From contig NZ_QUBQ01000006.1 of the NCBI RefSeq assembly GCF_003388735.1, forward strand, positions 124,001-188,000: a stretch of 64,000 nt of DNA. The letters run 5' to 3'. The DNA is from Paenibacillus paeoniae (GTDB lineage: Bacteria; Bacillota; Bacilli; Paenibacillales; Paenibacillaceae). The notes under the pieces are model-generated. The model saw only the letters and a list, made by a program, of their open reading frames with translations. It was not told where the DNA came from and did not search any database. The translations under genes were made by a program, and so were the position numbers. Shown here piece after piece: positions 16,374-25,855 of the stretch. Within the stretch, counting starts at the first letter, position 1. The number at the start of each line of letters is the position of its first letter.

Positions 16374-17030
16374 CCTGCTCTCACTCCTTTTCAGTAGATC
16401 AAAACCTGTAATCCTGATCAGTCCATAGTAACATATCTTGAACAAGTGAATCTAAGTTCCCTGCCGGAACGGCTTTCACAGCCCTGCACTGCTCAAAAAC
16501 ACAATTGATTTCTATCATAAATCATTCGATATTGACAGAAATAAACACAATCATTAATAGTGTGTATATTTTGTAAAAATTTACCCCTTCTATTCCACGA
16601 ATTTACCCCTTCCGCTTGTTCTAACTTGGAATCATGATAGGAGTAGCAACACCGCAAGTCCACTAAAAAAGGATTGGGAAGGAGGGGCGAAGCAAGCATC
16701 CGATGAACCGTTAGCGGATCATCTTTACCTGCTAGCCAGAGTAAACTTCTCAGAAAAGAAAACGCTATCACACAACGCTCCCCATTAAAAAAAGGACAAG
16801 TCACATCTTCTGTCCAACTCGTGCAACAACGGTACATGACCCAAACTCGCGACTTGATCGCAGCATGTACAGACTTGGCTAGCACACACCATGAAAGTAA
16901 ACCACACAAAGCAGCATTCCCTATTACATCGAATCTAACATCATGAGTGAAACCCTCATCAGATCCGCCGCAACACCTGCCAGCGGCTGACATGTCATGC
17001 CGCGAGGACAGACTATTACAATGAGGTGAT
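16374..17030. other. long intergenic region upstream of the chitinase gene
   Basis: This 657-base stretch separates the M42 peptidase from the chitinase gene. It holds a direct repeat (16578-16612), no convincing gene and no riboswitch that I recognise. A 210-codon open frame on the minus strand crosses into the chitinase start, has a Cys/Ser-rich composition unlike a real protein and lacks a ribosome site. The length suggests a long regulated leader or distal operators for the chitinase gene. Confidence 0.5.
16578..16612. repeat. 13-base direct repeat, possible regulator site
   Basis: AATTTACCCCTTC occurs at 16578-16590 and again at 16600-16612. The 22-base periodicity equals about two helical turns, as expected for a dimeric activator bound to one face of the DNA. 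It lies about 420 bases upstream of the chitinase start. The regulator is unknown. Confidence 0.4.
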
Positions 17031-20000
17031 ATGGTGTACTTTGCAGCACGCAAGAAAGAATTGAAAATGCTATTTATCGTATTCCTGGCGCTGGCTGTAC
17101 TTTTCAGCCCATTACTGCAATCCATTACTTATGCAGCAGACAATGAAACGCCAGGCCAGACAGAGGAACAAACTGAACCTGTCAATGAATCAACAGAGCC
17201 TCAGGAAGAAGAAGTTAATGAAGAACTGGCACAACTGGCATTAGATATACCGGATCAAGATCCTTTGGCTCCTCAAAATCTTAAAATAGTTGAAGGAAGT
17301 CTAGCACATAACAAAGTCGATGTTACGTGGGATTTTAGAGCAGATGAAGATGATAACAACATATTCTTTTATAAGTACATTATAAACCCCGCTACTGGCC
17401 AATATTATTGGAAAGACATTACTTGGGGTACTTTTTGGTCCAGAACCATTCCACTTGAACCAGAAACTGAATATAAAATTATGATTGTATGGGATAGTGA
17501 CAAGGGCGAATTAAAACACAAGAGTAATATCATTGAATTTACAACCCCAGCAGATACAGATGAATACAAAAAAGCTCCATTAGCTGCACCCCTGAACTTA
17601 AGATTAACCGACATCTCTGAAACATCCGCTACATTTAAGTGGACGGGCAGTCCTGGAGCAGATGGATATGACTTTTATCCAAACGCCGGCTGGAACGGTA
17701 TATGGGATGGCTCCAACACATTTGTTTATTCATTCACAAATGCTGATAAGGTCCCAGGAACAACAAATATTTTTAGAGTTGCCGCCCAAAATAGTACAGA
17801 AAAAACAGCATCGGATAAAAGTAATAATATTTCGTTTAAATGGGGAGAGCTTCAAGCTCCTAAAGCTGTACAAATTGTAACAGCCACACGTACATCGGCT
17901 GCATTGGCATGGGCTGCAAGTCATGGTGCAACTGCATATGAAATTTATGTAGATGACAAGCTTGCTGCTACAACTAATGACATTCGATATGTATTGGAAG
18001 ATTTAAATGAAGGACAATCCTATTCCATTTCTGTTTTAGCTAAAAACAGCCTATGGGCTTCCGAGAAGAGTTCACCTATTACATTAGTGCCTGGAGCAAA
18101 TTATACAAATGTAAGTTACTATACCGCTTGGGCTAGATCAGACACTGGCAGAGATCTTAAGCCAGGTGACGTGGACTTCTCAAATGTGACACATATTAAC
18201 TATGCTTTTGCAGATCTATGCTGGAAAAAGATAACTTCGAAAGCATTTGTTTGCCAAACAGATGAGGTTCCTTTACAGTCCGATTATGTGTATGACGGGG
18301 AAATTGTTTTAACAGATATTGAATTCACACTTAAAAACTTTGAAGAGTTGAAACCTGTCTTAGCGAATAATCCAGACCTTAAACTCCTTATTTCTGTAGG
18401 GGGATGGACATTATCCAAATATTTCTCTAATATGGCTGCTACAGAAGAAACCAGAAGAACTTTTGCAGCATCTGCCGTTGAATTCGTACGCACTTATAAT
18501 CTCAATGGAATAGATATTGACTGGGAATACCCAGTTGAGGGTGGCGACGACGGTAATACTCGTAGTCCAGAAGATAATGTGAATTTCACATTATTAATGA
18601 AAACAGTTCGTGAAGCACTGGATGCTGCCGGATCTGAAGACGGAGAGTATTATCTACTTACAATAGCCTCTTTGCAAGCAGATCGGTTTATTGCCAATGC
18701 GGATATTCCAAATTCTGTGCAATATTTAGATTTCATTAATATCATGACCTATGATTATAGTGGAGATTGGAGTTTGCTAGCCCATCATAACTCTCCAATC
18801 TATTATGATCAGAATCATCCCGCTGCATCTGCAGCTCGTAATAATGTAAGGGGCGGTGCTGTTGGCCATCTTAACGGCGGGGTACCAACACATAAGTTAG
18901 TTTTGGGAGTTCCGTTCTACGGAAAAGGCTGGATAGGCTGTCCTGAACCAGGAGAATATCAGATGTGCGAATCTATACCTGAGGGAACTTGGAAAGGCGA
19001 TAAAGGTCTATTCGACTTCAATGATATTCAAGACAATTATTTAACTAAAGCAGAGTACGAGCATTTCTGGAACCCTGCATCTAAGGTATCTTATGTTTTC
19101 GATAAGAACACAGGTAAATTTATTTCCTATAATGACGAAACAACGATGATGTACACCGCTTCACTCGTAAAAACATTAGATATTGCAGGTGTTATGTCAT
19201 GGGATATTAGTGGAGATAGAAATAACACGTTAATTCCACAGCTAGCTAAGGACTTGCCAATAGATGGCGTGGTTAATACAGATGCCTTGAAATCTCCCCA
19301 AAATGTAAAAGAAGCCTCCGTTGGTTATGAGGAAGCTGCAATTACATGGGATGCCGTTGCCGGTGCCACTTCCTATGAGGTATTTATTAATCATTCTTAT
19401 GTAGATTCAACTGACGGAGCTGAAACTGAAGCATCCTTCGAAGGCTTGATTACAGGCACAGAATATATATTTAATGTTTATGCCATTAAACAAGCCAATG
19501 GAAAAATCGTTGAGGTTTCTCCTGCCAGCAAAAATGCAACCATTAAAACAGAAGGTTTGACTCCTCCATCTAACGTTAAAGTGGTTACTAGAGGACACAA
19601 TTTCCTTGATGTTCAATGGGATGCAGCACCGGAAGTAGATACGTATGCTGTATACTTATTTGACGAATTACTTGAATACACAACTGATACACATTATAAA
19701 TTTGTAGATTTAACACCAGGTGAATCTTATGACTTCTACATTGCTTCTGCTGCTCTAAGCGAGGATGAAGTAACGGACGAATCGACTCGAGTAGGTTTGA
19801 TTAACGTGGTAACACGTAGTGTTGCACCGCCTGCAAATCTCGCCGTAGAAAGCAGATCAACTAGCTCCATTAAAGTCAAATGGGATGCTGTTACTGGCGC
19901 AACAGATTATGAAGTATATCTAAATGAACAGTTGGCAGGTACAACTAATAATACAAGCTATACACTTAGCTCACTCTCTTCAAATACGGCTTATACAATT

Positions 20001-21299
20001 GAAGTTGTAGCGATTGTAGTTAAAGATGACAGCATCATCGATGATTCTTTAGCTAGTAAGATTGAGGCAAGAACTTCATCACCAAGCACTCCATCACCAG
20101 GACCAGATACAAGCACAAACAAGAGTGAGCTTCAATTCTCTGCTTTCGAAAAAGACGGCAAGCTTGTGGTTAGCGTAGACGCAGGTCCATCAATTCAAAA
20201 CATTACAGATTCTAATTCAGCATCCTTCAGAGTCACAGTAGGTCAAGAGGCAAAAGCAATTGAAATTGAATTACCGAAAGATGTTGTAGCTGCTCTGGCG
20301 GCTAAAGACTCTACGTCTCAATTGTCCATTATCTGGAACGGAGTAACCTATGTTATTCCTGCACATGCGCTTCCGCTAGGTGTTGATTTACAGATCTCGA
20401 TTACACCAGCAACTTCAAATGCAGCTACAGCTGCAGAGAAATTGGCTCAGGACAGCGGACTGAAGCTGCTCGTTAAACCGCTTGACTTCAAAATTTCGAA
20501 ATATACAACGGATGGCAAGCTGGAGGAAATTACAAACTTCGGCAAGCATTCGCTCAGCAGAATCTTTACACTGGATGCTGCGGACGTGAATACGGCAAGA
20601 GCGACGGGCGTTATTTATGACCCAACAACGAATACATTCCGTCCAGTTCCAACGCTATTTACTAAGCCGTCTACTGACAAGGTTAGAGCCGAGCTGAAAC
20701 GCAGCGGCAACAGCATTTACACCATCGTACAATCCAACATTACGTACAAGGACGCAACAGCTGCATGGGCAAAAGATTCCGTAGCCCGCGCAGCAGCCAA
20801 GTTGCTGCTTGATGGTAAAACAACAGACACATTTGGCGTAAGCAACAGCATTACTCGTGCTGAATTCATTTCCGTGATCATCAAAGGTCTAGGCATCCTG
20901 CCTGAGAATGGCACAGCTCCATTCCAAGATGTCGCAGCAAACTCCAAGTACGCGGGAGATATTGCCGCGGCTAAGAAGCTGGGACTGATTCAAGGCAAAT
21001 CCGAAACAACCTTTGATCCGGACAGCTCCATTAGCCGTCAAGACATCACGGTTATTCTGTCGAACGTCCTTTCTCACCTGGGCGTTACGAGAACTGGAGA
21101 TATCGCGAAGCTGAACGCCTTCGCTGACGCCAAGGATATTGCGGCATACGCAAAATCTGCAGTTGCACTGGCTGTTCAAGAAGGCATCATGATCGGCAAG
21201 TCCAGCACGACCTTTGATCCGAAAGCGGATCTGACGAGAGCTCAAGCAGCTGTTATCGTCATCCGCATTCTGGAAGCTCATAATCTGGACAAAGTATAA
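17031..21299 (+). CDS. secreted, S-layer-anchored GH18 chitinase with fibronectin III domains
   Basis: 1422 residues, start supported by GAGGTGAT directly before the ATG. A signal peptide (about residues 1-36, cleavage near TYA-AD) is followed by an acidic Glu-rich stretch, three FnIII-like domains (about 80-352), the GH18 barrel (about 356-745) with the DGxDxDxE motif NGIDIDWEYP and catalytic Glu499, three more FnIII domains (about 756-1015), a Pro/Ser linker, a beta-rich domain (about 1035-1230) and three SLH repeats (about 1240-1420; for example SITRAEFISVIIKGLGI). SLH repeats bind pyruvylated secondary wall polymer, so the enzyme should be displayed on the cell surface and hydrolyse chitin near the cell. 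It is a single-gene transcript with its own terminator. Confidence 0.95.
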   Translation: MVYFAARKKELKMLFIVFLALAVLFSPLLQSITYAADNETPGQTEEQTEPVNESTEPQEEEVNEELAQLALDIPDQDPLAPQNLKIVEGSLAHNKVDVTWDFRADEDDNNIFFYKYIINPATGQYYWKDITWGTFWSRTIPLEPETEYKIMIVWDSDKGELKHKSNIIEFTTPADTDEYKKAPLAAPLNLRLTDISETSATFKWTGSPGADGYDFYPNAGWNGIWDGSNTFVYSFTNADKVPGTTNIFRVAAQNSTEKTASDKSNNISFKWGELQAPKAVQIVTATRTSAALAWAASHGATAYEIYVDDKLAATTNDIRYVLEDLNEGQSYSISVLAKNSLWASEKSSPITLVPGANYTNVSYYTAWARSDTGRDLKPGDVDFSNVTHINYAFADLCWKKITSKAFVCQTDEVPLQSDYVYDGEIVLTDIEFTLKNFEELKPVLANNPDLKLLISVGGWTLSKYFSNMAATEETRRTFAASAVEFVRTYNLNGIDIDWEYPVEGGDDGNTRSPEDNVNFTLLMKTVREALDAAGSEDGEYYLLTIASLQADRFIANADIPNSVQYLDFINIMTYDYSGDWSLLAHHNSPIYYDQNHPAASAARNNVRGGAVGHLNGGVPTHKLVLGVPFYGKGWIGCPEPGEYQMCESIPEGTWKGDKGLFDFNDIQDNYLTKAEYEHFWNPASKVSYVFDKNTGKFISYNDETTMMYTASLVKTLDIAGVMSWDISGDRNNTLIPQLAKDLPIDGVVNTDALKSPQNVKEASVGYEEAAITWDAVAGATSYEVFINHSYVDSTDGAETEASFEGLITGTEYIFNVYAIKQANGKIVEVSPASKNATIKTEGLTPPSNVKVVTRGHNFLDVQWDAAPEVDTYAVYLFDELLEYTTDTHYKFVDLTPGESYDFYIASAALSEDEVTDESTRVGLINVVTRSVAPPANLAVESRSTSSIKVKWDAVTGATDYEVYLNEQLAGTTNNTSYTLSSLSSNTAYTIEVVAIVVKDDSIIDDSLASKIEARTSSPSTPSPGPDTSTNKSELQFSAFEKDGKLVVSVDAGPSIQNITDSNSASFRVTVGQEAKAIEIELPKDVVAALAAKDSTSQLSIIWNGVTYVIPAHALPLGVDLQISITPATSNAATAAEKLAQDSGLKLLVKPLDFKISKYTTDGKLEEITNFGKHSLSRIFTLDAADVNTARATGVIYDPTTNTFRPVPTLFTKPSTDKVRAELKRSGNSIYTIVQSNITYKDATAAWAKDSVARAAAKLLLDGKTTDTFGVSNSITRAEFISVIIKGLGILPENGTAPFQDVAANSKYAGDIAAAKKLGLIQGKSETTFDPDSSISRQDITVILSNVLSHLGVTRTGDIAKLNAFADAKDIAAYAKSAVALAVQEGIMIGKSSTTFDPKADLTRAQAAVIVIRILEAHNLDKV

Positions 21300-21313
21300 T
21301 CATTGAACGAAAA

Positions 21314-21350
21314 GGGACGGAACAGGCCTCAGCCTGCTCCGTCCCTCTTT
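21314..21350. terminator. terminator between convergent chitinase and helicase genes
   Basis: A 14-base stem with one mismatch (GGGACGGAACAGGC against GCCTGCTCCGTCCC, four-base loop) is followed on the plus strand by CTCTTTCTTT. It sits 15 bases after the chitinase stop and may act in both directions. Confidence 0.75.
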
Positions 21351-21411
21351 CTTTCCCCAAATTGCTTCCTATTCGCCAAAGTTCAACCGCATAACCTATT
21401 TCTCCCGCTTC

Positions 21412-23700
21412 TCACACCAGTTCCAGAAGCCCTCTTTCCATACACATAGCCATAGCTAACGTCTTCACATTGTTTTCACTGAATCTGATCATGATACTTT
21501 CATTATCGGCACGTTCTACACACCCTACTCCAAATACCCGATGCCGCACATTCGCTCCAACAGTCACTTCAGCGGGGTTTTTGACGGCATGAGGATTCAG
21601 TTCTGCCTGTATGGGCTCTCTTCTGGCCGTAAAGCTTGTACTCTTCATTCCCTTGAGCGCGCGCGTGCTCTCTCCTTCTGAAAATGAAGCCGACCGACGC
21701 TCTGAAGCTGCAGTCGTACGAGCCGTTATCCGCTCAGGATCAACGATATCCTTTATCGCTGTCATGAAGGAGGATTCCGTCGCTTGCTCACCATCGCGTT
21801 GCCCATACGTTACCATCTCCAGCGTTTTTCGTGCGCGCGTCATTCCCACATAGAAGAGACGAACCGCTTCTTCCATAGATGAAGACTCTCCGTTCGCTTC
21901 CTTCTTACCATCCTCCGAGCCCGGAATAATTCCTTCAACCAAATCCACCATATAGACATGATCGAACTCCAATCCCTTGGCACTATGGAAGGTAGAGAAC
22001 GTCACCGCGTTTTGGCCTTTCCTCGACTTCGCCCCCTTGAGCACCTTCTCCAGATACTTCAAGCGAGCCGCAAAATCAGCCATCGTCTCCAGTCCCTCTG
22101 CGATATCCTCCAGCGTGTTCAATATGCCGATCAGATACTCCTTGCGGAAGCCCAGCCGCTCGCATATCTTCTCTAATGCCTTCTCGTACCCGAGCCGCGT
22201 CCGAATGACACGGATAGCAGGCAGAGGCGGCATGCTATTCATCTCACGGAACGTCTCTTTCGCTTCCTGTAGCGGTTTAATCTGATAGTCATGAAGCTGT
22301 ACGATCGTCAATAAGTTGTCGAAGACCGACTCTCCGTTATCAATCGACTTCAACACGGACATTTGGTGCTTGCTGATATAACCATTAAATTTCAGGTGTA
22401 TGTTCTCCAATATATCCGCTCGCTTGTCCGTATAGGACATGCGCATGAAGTTCAATACATCCTCGATTACCCAATGGGAGAAGAAGCGATTGTCTGCATC
22501 TTTCATATAGAATGGAATACCGGCCCGGTCAAAATCATTCATAAGCGCAATTGAGGACGAATTGTTCCGGTACAACACTGCAGCCTCCGACAGCTTCTCC
22601 ATCTTCGCAATCTCGCGTACCACGTATTTTGCCTGCTCCCGGTAATCACGAAGCGTCTTGAACGCAATGGGCTCATGAGATGCATTATGTGTAAACATTT
22701 CTTTCTCGTAGCGTTTTTTATTACGCTTGATGAAGGTGTTTGCCGTCTGAACAATTTCTGGCGAGGAACGATAGTTTTGCACCATGTACAGCATGACCGC
22801 GTCCGGATACACATCCTTGAACCTAAGCAAATAGGATGGCTCCGCTCCTCGCCAGCTATAGATAGACTGGTCGTCGTCCGCTACAACACACAGATTGCGA
22901 TGCCCCATCGCCAGCTTCTCGATAATCGCATGCTGAACCATCGATGTATCCTGGCTTTCATCCGTCATCACATAATCGTAGCGGCTTTGCAGCTTGCGCA
23001 ACATAGCCCCGTCCTTCTCCAGCACATCATTGGCAATCGTCAACATATCGTCAAAGTCTATAAGCAGCTTGGGCGTTCCGCTGCGCTTGAATGCCTCATA
23101 TTCATGCAAGATGCGATCAGCTTGCGGCACATCCACCTTTGCACTCGCCCATTGCTCTGGAGGCAGCATTTTATTTTTTACGTAGCTAATATAGGTGGTC
23201 AGTTCCTCCATGGCATCATCGGTTGCATTTTCGCCAACGATATCCTTGAATAGATTACGCAAAATGATTCGTTTATGAAGAGGCAGCGGCTTCACCGTTC
23301 CTTGCGCCTCATCTTCCTCTTCAATCTCCAGAGCTCCTTCAATGATGTCATATGCGGTTCTCGTCTTGTAGAAATGTGTGCGCACAATCTCAAAGGCTAG
23401 ACTATGAATTGTCGAGAAATCAACCGGCTGCAGCCCAGGGAAAAACCGAGTAAAGCGATCCTTCATATCTCTTGCGGATGCCCTGCTGAACGTAACAGCC
23501 TTGATTCGTGCCGGGTCCGTCCCCAGTTCTTCGATCAAGTAGCCAATTCGCATAATAAGTGTCGTAGTTTTGCCCGATCCAGGCGAGGCCAGCAGCAATA
23601 ACGGTCCTTCTGCCTGCTCTACAGCCTGTCTCTGTACTTCATTCAACTGGACGCCAAGCTCCTTATGCTTGCGCTCCAAAAATGGTGCCAGCTTGCCCAT
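21412..23700 (-). CDS. UvrD/PcrA-type ATP-dependent DNA helicase
   Basis: 762 residues, superfamily 1A. Motifs in order are the Q-motif (LNEVQRQAV), Walker A (ASPGSGKTT at about 38-46), Ia (AVTFSRASARDM), Walker B (YVMTDESQDTS), III (DDQSIYSWRGAEPS), IV (NYRSSPEIVQ), V (TFHSAKGLEFDHVYM) and VI (EAVRLFYVGMTRARKTLEM). The C-terminal about 50 residues (GANVRHRVFGVGCVERAD) resemble the Tudor-like tail of PcrA that contacts RNA polymerase. It probably acts in DNA repair or clearing of replication obstacles. It is somewhat divergent from housekeeping PcrA and may be a second, accessory copy. Confidence 0.92.
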   Translation of the reverse strand: MGKLAPFLERKHKELGVQLNEVQRQAVEQAEGPLLLLASPGSGKTTTLIMRIGYLIEELGTDPARIKAVTFSRASARDMKDRFTRFFPGLQPVDFSTIHSLAFEIVRTHFYKTRTAYDIIEGALEIEEEDEAQGTVKPLPLHKRIILRNLFKDIVGENATDDAMEELTTYISYVKNKMLPPEQWASAKVDVPQADRILHEYEAFKRSGTPKLLIDFDDMLTIANDVLEKDGAMLRKLQSRYDYVMTDESQDTSMVQHAIIEKLAMGHRNLCVVADDDQSIYSWRGAEPSYLLRFKDVYPDAVMLYMVQNYRSSPEIVQTANTFIKRNKKRYEKEMFTHNASHEPIAFKTLRDYREQAKYVVREIAKMEKLSEAAVLYRNNSSSIALMNDFDRAGIPFYMKDADNRFFSHWVIEDVLNFMRMSYTDKRADILENIHLKFNGYISKHQMSVLKSIDNGESVFDNLLTIVQLHDYQIKPLQEAKETFREMNSMPPLPAIRVIRTRLGYEKALEKICERLGFRKEYLIGILNTLEDIAEGLETMADFAARLKYLEKVLKGAKSRKGQNAVTFSTFHSAKGLEFDHVYMVDLVEGIIPGSEDGKKEANGESSSMEEAVRLFYVGMTRARKTLEMVTYGQRDGEQATESSFMTAIKDIVDPERITARTTAASERRSASFSEGESTRALKGMKSTSFTARREPIQAELNPHAVKNPAEVTVGANVRHRVFGVGCVERADNESIMIRFSENNVKTLAMAMCMERGLLELV

Positions 23701-23812
23701 ATCTCCCCGTTCCCTTCCGAACCCAAACCATGTCGTTCGTTATTATAGCACATTCTGACTCCCCTCCCCTCCAGGAAAAGATAGAGAACCACTTCTCCGC
23801 TCCCCATAGCAA

Positions 23813-23853
23813 AGCCGTTGCAAACTCAGGATTCTGCCTGAATTGCAACGGCT
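23813..23853 (-). terminator. probable terminator
   Basis: Eleven-base perfect arms (AGCCGTTGCAA and TTGCAACGGCT) around a 19-base centre that itself can pair partly. It lies 43 bases after the stop of the small secreted protein gene (minus strand). The T-run is short, so termination is likely but not certain. Confidence 0.5.
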
Positions 23854-23895
23854 CTTAGGTCATTCGTTGGAGTGTACAGCACCACCACTTGCTTC

Positions 23896-24306
23896 TCACT
23901 TCGAACTTAGCCCTAATACACCCTCGTTTTTTATAAACGAGGGAATATCCTCAATTTGCACAGTCTCCAGCAAGATTCTTTGATGATCCAATAATAGATA
24001 AGTAGGGGAGCGCTTCAAATCAAAGAGTTTAGCATAACGGTAATTCGGGGACTCAGGGTTGGATAGGACAATCTGAAGTCTCGATATATGTAAGGATTGG
24101 CGGTACGCCTCGGAATGGAATGGTCCCAGTATGGATGCGGGTACGGACGTTCCTTCTCCATCTTTATCGTCCCAAAAGACATAGATATGATAAAAACCGC
24201 TTTCTTCAGCCAACATATCCTGGATCAGATCATCTTCATCCTGCTCGTACACGATGGGTAGACACACAAAGAGGATCAATAGCAACAGCAGCACCCATCT
24301 CTTCAT
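23896..24306 (-). CDS. small exported or membrane-anchored protein of unknown function
   Basis: 136 residues with a GGGGGTG ribosome site. Residues 1-20 (MKRWVLLLLLILFVCLPIVY) form a signal peptide or anchor. The rest contains IYVFWDDKDG, the segment LFDLKRSPTYLLLDHQRILLETVQIEDIPSFI and resembles the second half of a thioredoxin fold (the cis-Pro-like SPTYLLL), but no CxxC motif exists. I do not recognise a family. It lies alone between the helicase gene and the sigma/anti-sigma region. Confidence 0.65.
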   Translation of the reverse strand: MKRWVLLLLLILFVCLPIVYEQDEDDLIQDMLAEESGFYHIYVFWDDKDGEGTSVPASILGPFHSEAYRQSLHISRLQIVLSNPESPNYRYAKLFDLKRSPTYLLLDHQRILLETVQIEDIPSFIKNEGVLGLSSK

Positions 24307-24381
24307 AATTCACCCCCGCAGCTCGTCTCTTCGCATAATTTATCTCTATAACACGCGAAACTACAAGAAAGTAGCAGAAAT

Positions 24382-24394
24382 TTGTCGAATAATT
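24382..24394 (+). promoter_or_regulatory. element shared with the ECF sigma gene (copy 1)
   Basis: TTGTCGAATAATT occurs here, about 200 bases upstream of the truncated anti-sigma gene, and again at 25163-25175 upstream of the intact ECF sigma gene. A 13-base exact match at equivalent places suggests a duplicated or shared promoter element, perhaps recognised by the ECF sigma factor itself. Confidence 0.4.
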
Positions 24395-24596
24395 TTTCTT
24401 ACTATAAAGAATTTGTATATCACATCTCCAATGAACATGGAGACTGTATAAATGCCATTCGTTTTTTTCGAAAATATTTAAAACAACTGCAACGAAATAC
24501 TTTCACTGCGTGTTTATATAATGAACGCAATCCATTATCTGTTATCTTTACTGCAAATTGCAAAGGGACTGCTTGATTTTCGAATGGAGGGGTAGT

Positions 24597-24998
24597 GTGA
24601 GAACAGAAGAGTTCGATAAAAACTTCGACCATGCGTTTGAAGAATGTGTACGGCTATATCACTTTGTCCCTGACGCTTCCTCCTCCTGGGAACAGATCCA
24701 GAAACAATATTCCAAAAAAAGACACAATAAAATGAAAAGAACTTCGATGTTCAAATTATTTCCCTATATTGCAGCGGCTTTTATTCTTGGAGCATTGATC
24801 TTTGGGACCCCTACTGTATCCAATGCATTCCAGCCTTTCCTACATGCTGTTATCACCATAAAGGATGATGTTACGAGGGTTATATATGGGACTCCAACTA
24901 AGCAACTACATAAAGATGACTCAATTCACAAAATATTGCCCCCGCCTGAGAATAAAAATCCGATTGCTACACTAGCGCCAAGAGTACATACAGAATAA
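24597..24998 (+). CDS. truncated anti-sigma-factor paralogue
   Basis: 133 residues from a GTG with GGAGGGG upstream. It aligns along its whole length with the N-terminal half of the anti-sigma protein at 25856-26662: the sigma-binding head (EEFDKNFDHAFEECV, then SSWEQIQKQYSKK), the membrane segment with ILGALIFGTPTVSNAFQPF, and TIKDDVTRVIYGTP. The C-terminal DUF4367 sensor domain is absent, and no upstream sigma partner remains. It might still bind the neighbouring sigma factor and act as a signal-blind inhibitor, or it may be a decaying duplicate. Confidence 0.7.
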   Translation: MRTEEFDKNFDHAFEECVRLYHFVPDASSSWEQIQKQYSKKRHNKMKRTSMFKLFPYIAAAFILGALIFGTPTVSNAFQPFLHAVITIKDDVTRVIYGTPTKQLHKDDSIHKILPPPENKNPIATLAPRVHTE

Positions 24999-25040
24999 TG
25001 GAATAACTCTCATCTCCGTTAAATCGAATGCTACCCCTTT

Positions 25041-25092
25041 AAGTAAAACAGTGTGATTAGACACACTACATTTACTTGGAGGGGATTTTTTT
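25041..25092 (+). terminator. probable terminator after the truncated anti-sigma gene
   Basis: An imperfect stem (AAGTAAA..GTGTG with CACAC..TTTACTT around ATTAGA) is followed by GGAGGGGA and seven T. It lies 43 bases after the stop codon and 190 bases before the sigma gene. Confidence 0.6.
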
Positions 25093-25162
25093 GCGGAGAA
25101 GGAATTGAAATTCAACATTTGCATACTCATCTCTCCTCCCAGTACAAGTCTGAGCCTCCCTA

Positions 25163-25175
25163 TTGTCGAATAATT
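25163..25175 (+). promoter_or_regulatory. element shared with the truncated anti-sigma gene (copy 2)
   Basis: Second copy of TTGTCGAATAATT, 110 bases before the sigma gene. A TATAAT at 25203-25208 downstream could be a sigma-A -10, but no good -35 is 17 bases before it. An autoregulatory ECF promoter is therefore a reasonable alternative. Confidence 0.4.
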
Positions 25176-25284
25176 CTGTAATACATTGGTTCGTATATAA
25201 GGTATAATGACAAAAGAAACAAGGATGGCATGATCTTCCAAACAATCGAATTTCATATGCATTCGTAAGGGGGTCGCATTACCT

Positions 25285-25854
25285 GTGGAAAGCAAGCTAT
25301 TCCTCTTGTCAGGCGCAAACTACCATGCGCTCAGCCCGCAGCTTCAAAAGGAGATTTACGAGGAGTTTTACCAATTCGTTTACTCTCCTATTATTTATAT
25401 GGTGAAGGATCATGCTGCGACAGAAGACATTATCCAAAATTCATTTATTAAAATTATAGACAGTGTACCGCGCGCGGCTAATGAAGTTCAGCTGAAGAGC
25501 TGGCTTAAAGTTGTTGTACGGAATATGGTGTACAATTATTTTCGAAAAACGAAAAAAAATCGCAACGAGATCGATTCGGAAAGTGTTTATATAAATGAGA
25601 GCGCACCGATGTCCACGGAGATGACTTCGCTCGAGAAGGAAGTAGAAATCAAGCTCATGACAGAGACGATCAGTCAATGTCTCAACGAACTGCGTCCGGA
25701 ATACAGAGCTTTGATCGAGCTAAGATGGAAAAGAGATCTCAGTTATCGAGAAATAGCAACCGAGCTGGAGACGACCGAAGAGCGAGTAAAGTATAAACTA
25801 TATCGGGCAAGAGAAGCGATGAAACGAACTTTCTCCAAGAAATGGGGTGACTAG
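25285..25854 (+). CDS. ECF-type RNA polymerase sigma factor
   Basis: 189 residues from a GTG start with AAGGGGG upstream. Region 2 spans about residues 25-90 (YQFVYSPIIYMVKDHAATEDIIQNSFIKI, then LKSWLKVVVRNMVYNYFRK). Region 4 spans about 130-185 (LRPEYRALIELRWKRDLSYREIATELETTEERVKYKLYRAREAMKR, a helix-turn-helix that binds the -35). Group IV sigma factors direct envelope-stress responses. The stop is one base from the GTG of the anti-sigma gene, so the two form an operon. Confidence 0.9.
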   Translation: MESKLFLLSGANYHALSPQLQKEIYEEFYQFVYSPIIYMVKDHAATEDIIQNSFIKIIDSVPRAANEVQLKSWLKVVVRNMVYNYFRKTKKNRNEIDSESVYINESAPMSTEMTSLEKEVEIKLMTETISQCLNELRPEYRALIELRWKRDLSYREIATELETTEERVKYKLYRAREAMKRTFSKKWGD

Positions 25855-25855
25855 G

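Noticed and set aside
16374..17030. A cyclic di-GMP riboswitch in the chitinase leader
   Set aside because: Such riboswitches precede chitinase genes in some Firmicutes, but the conserved GEMM core motifs could not be found here.
16493..17125. A 210-codon minus-strand frame upstream of and into the chitinase gene
   Set aside because: It overlaps the well-supported chitinase start on the other strand, and its Cys/Ser-rich translation resembles no protein.
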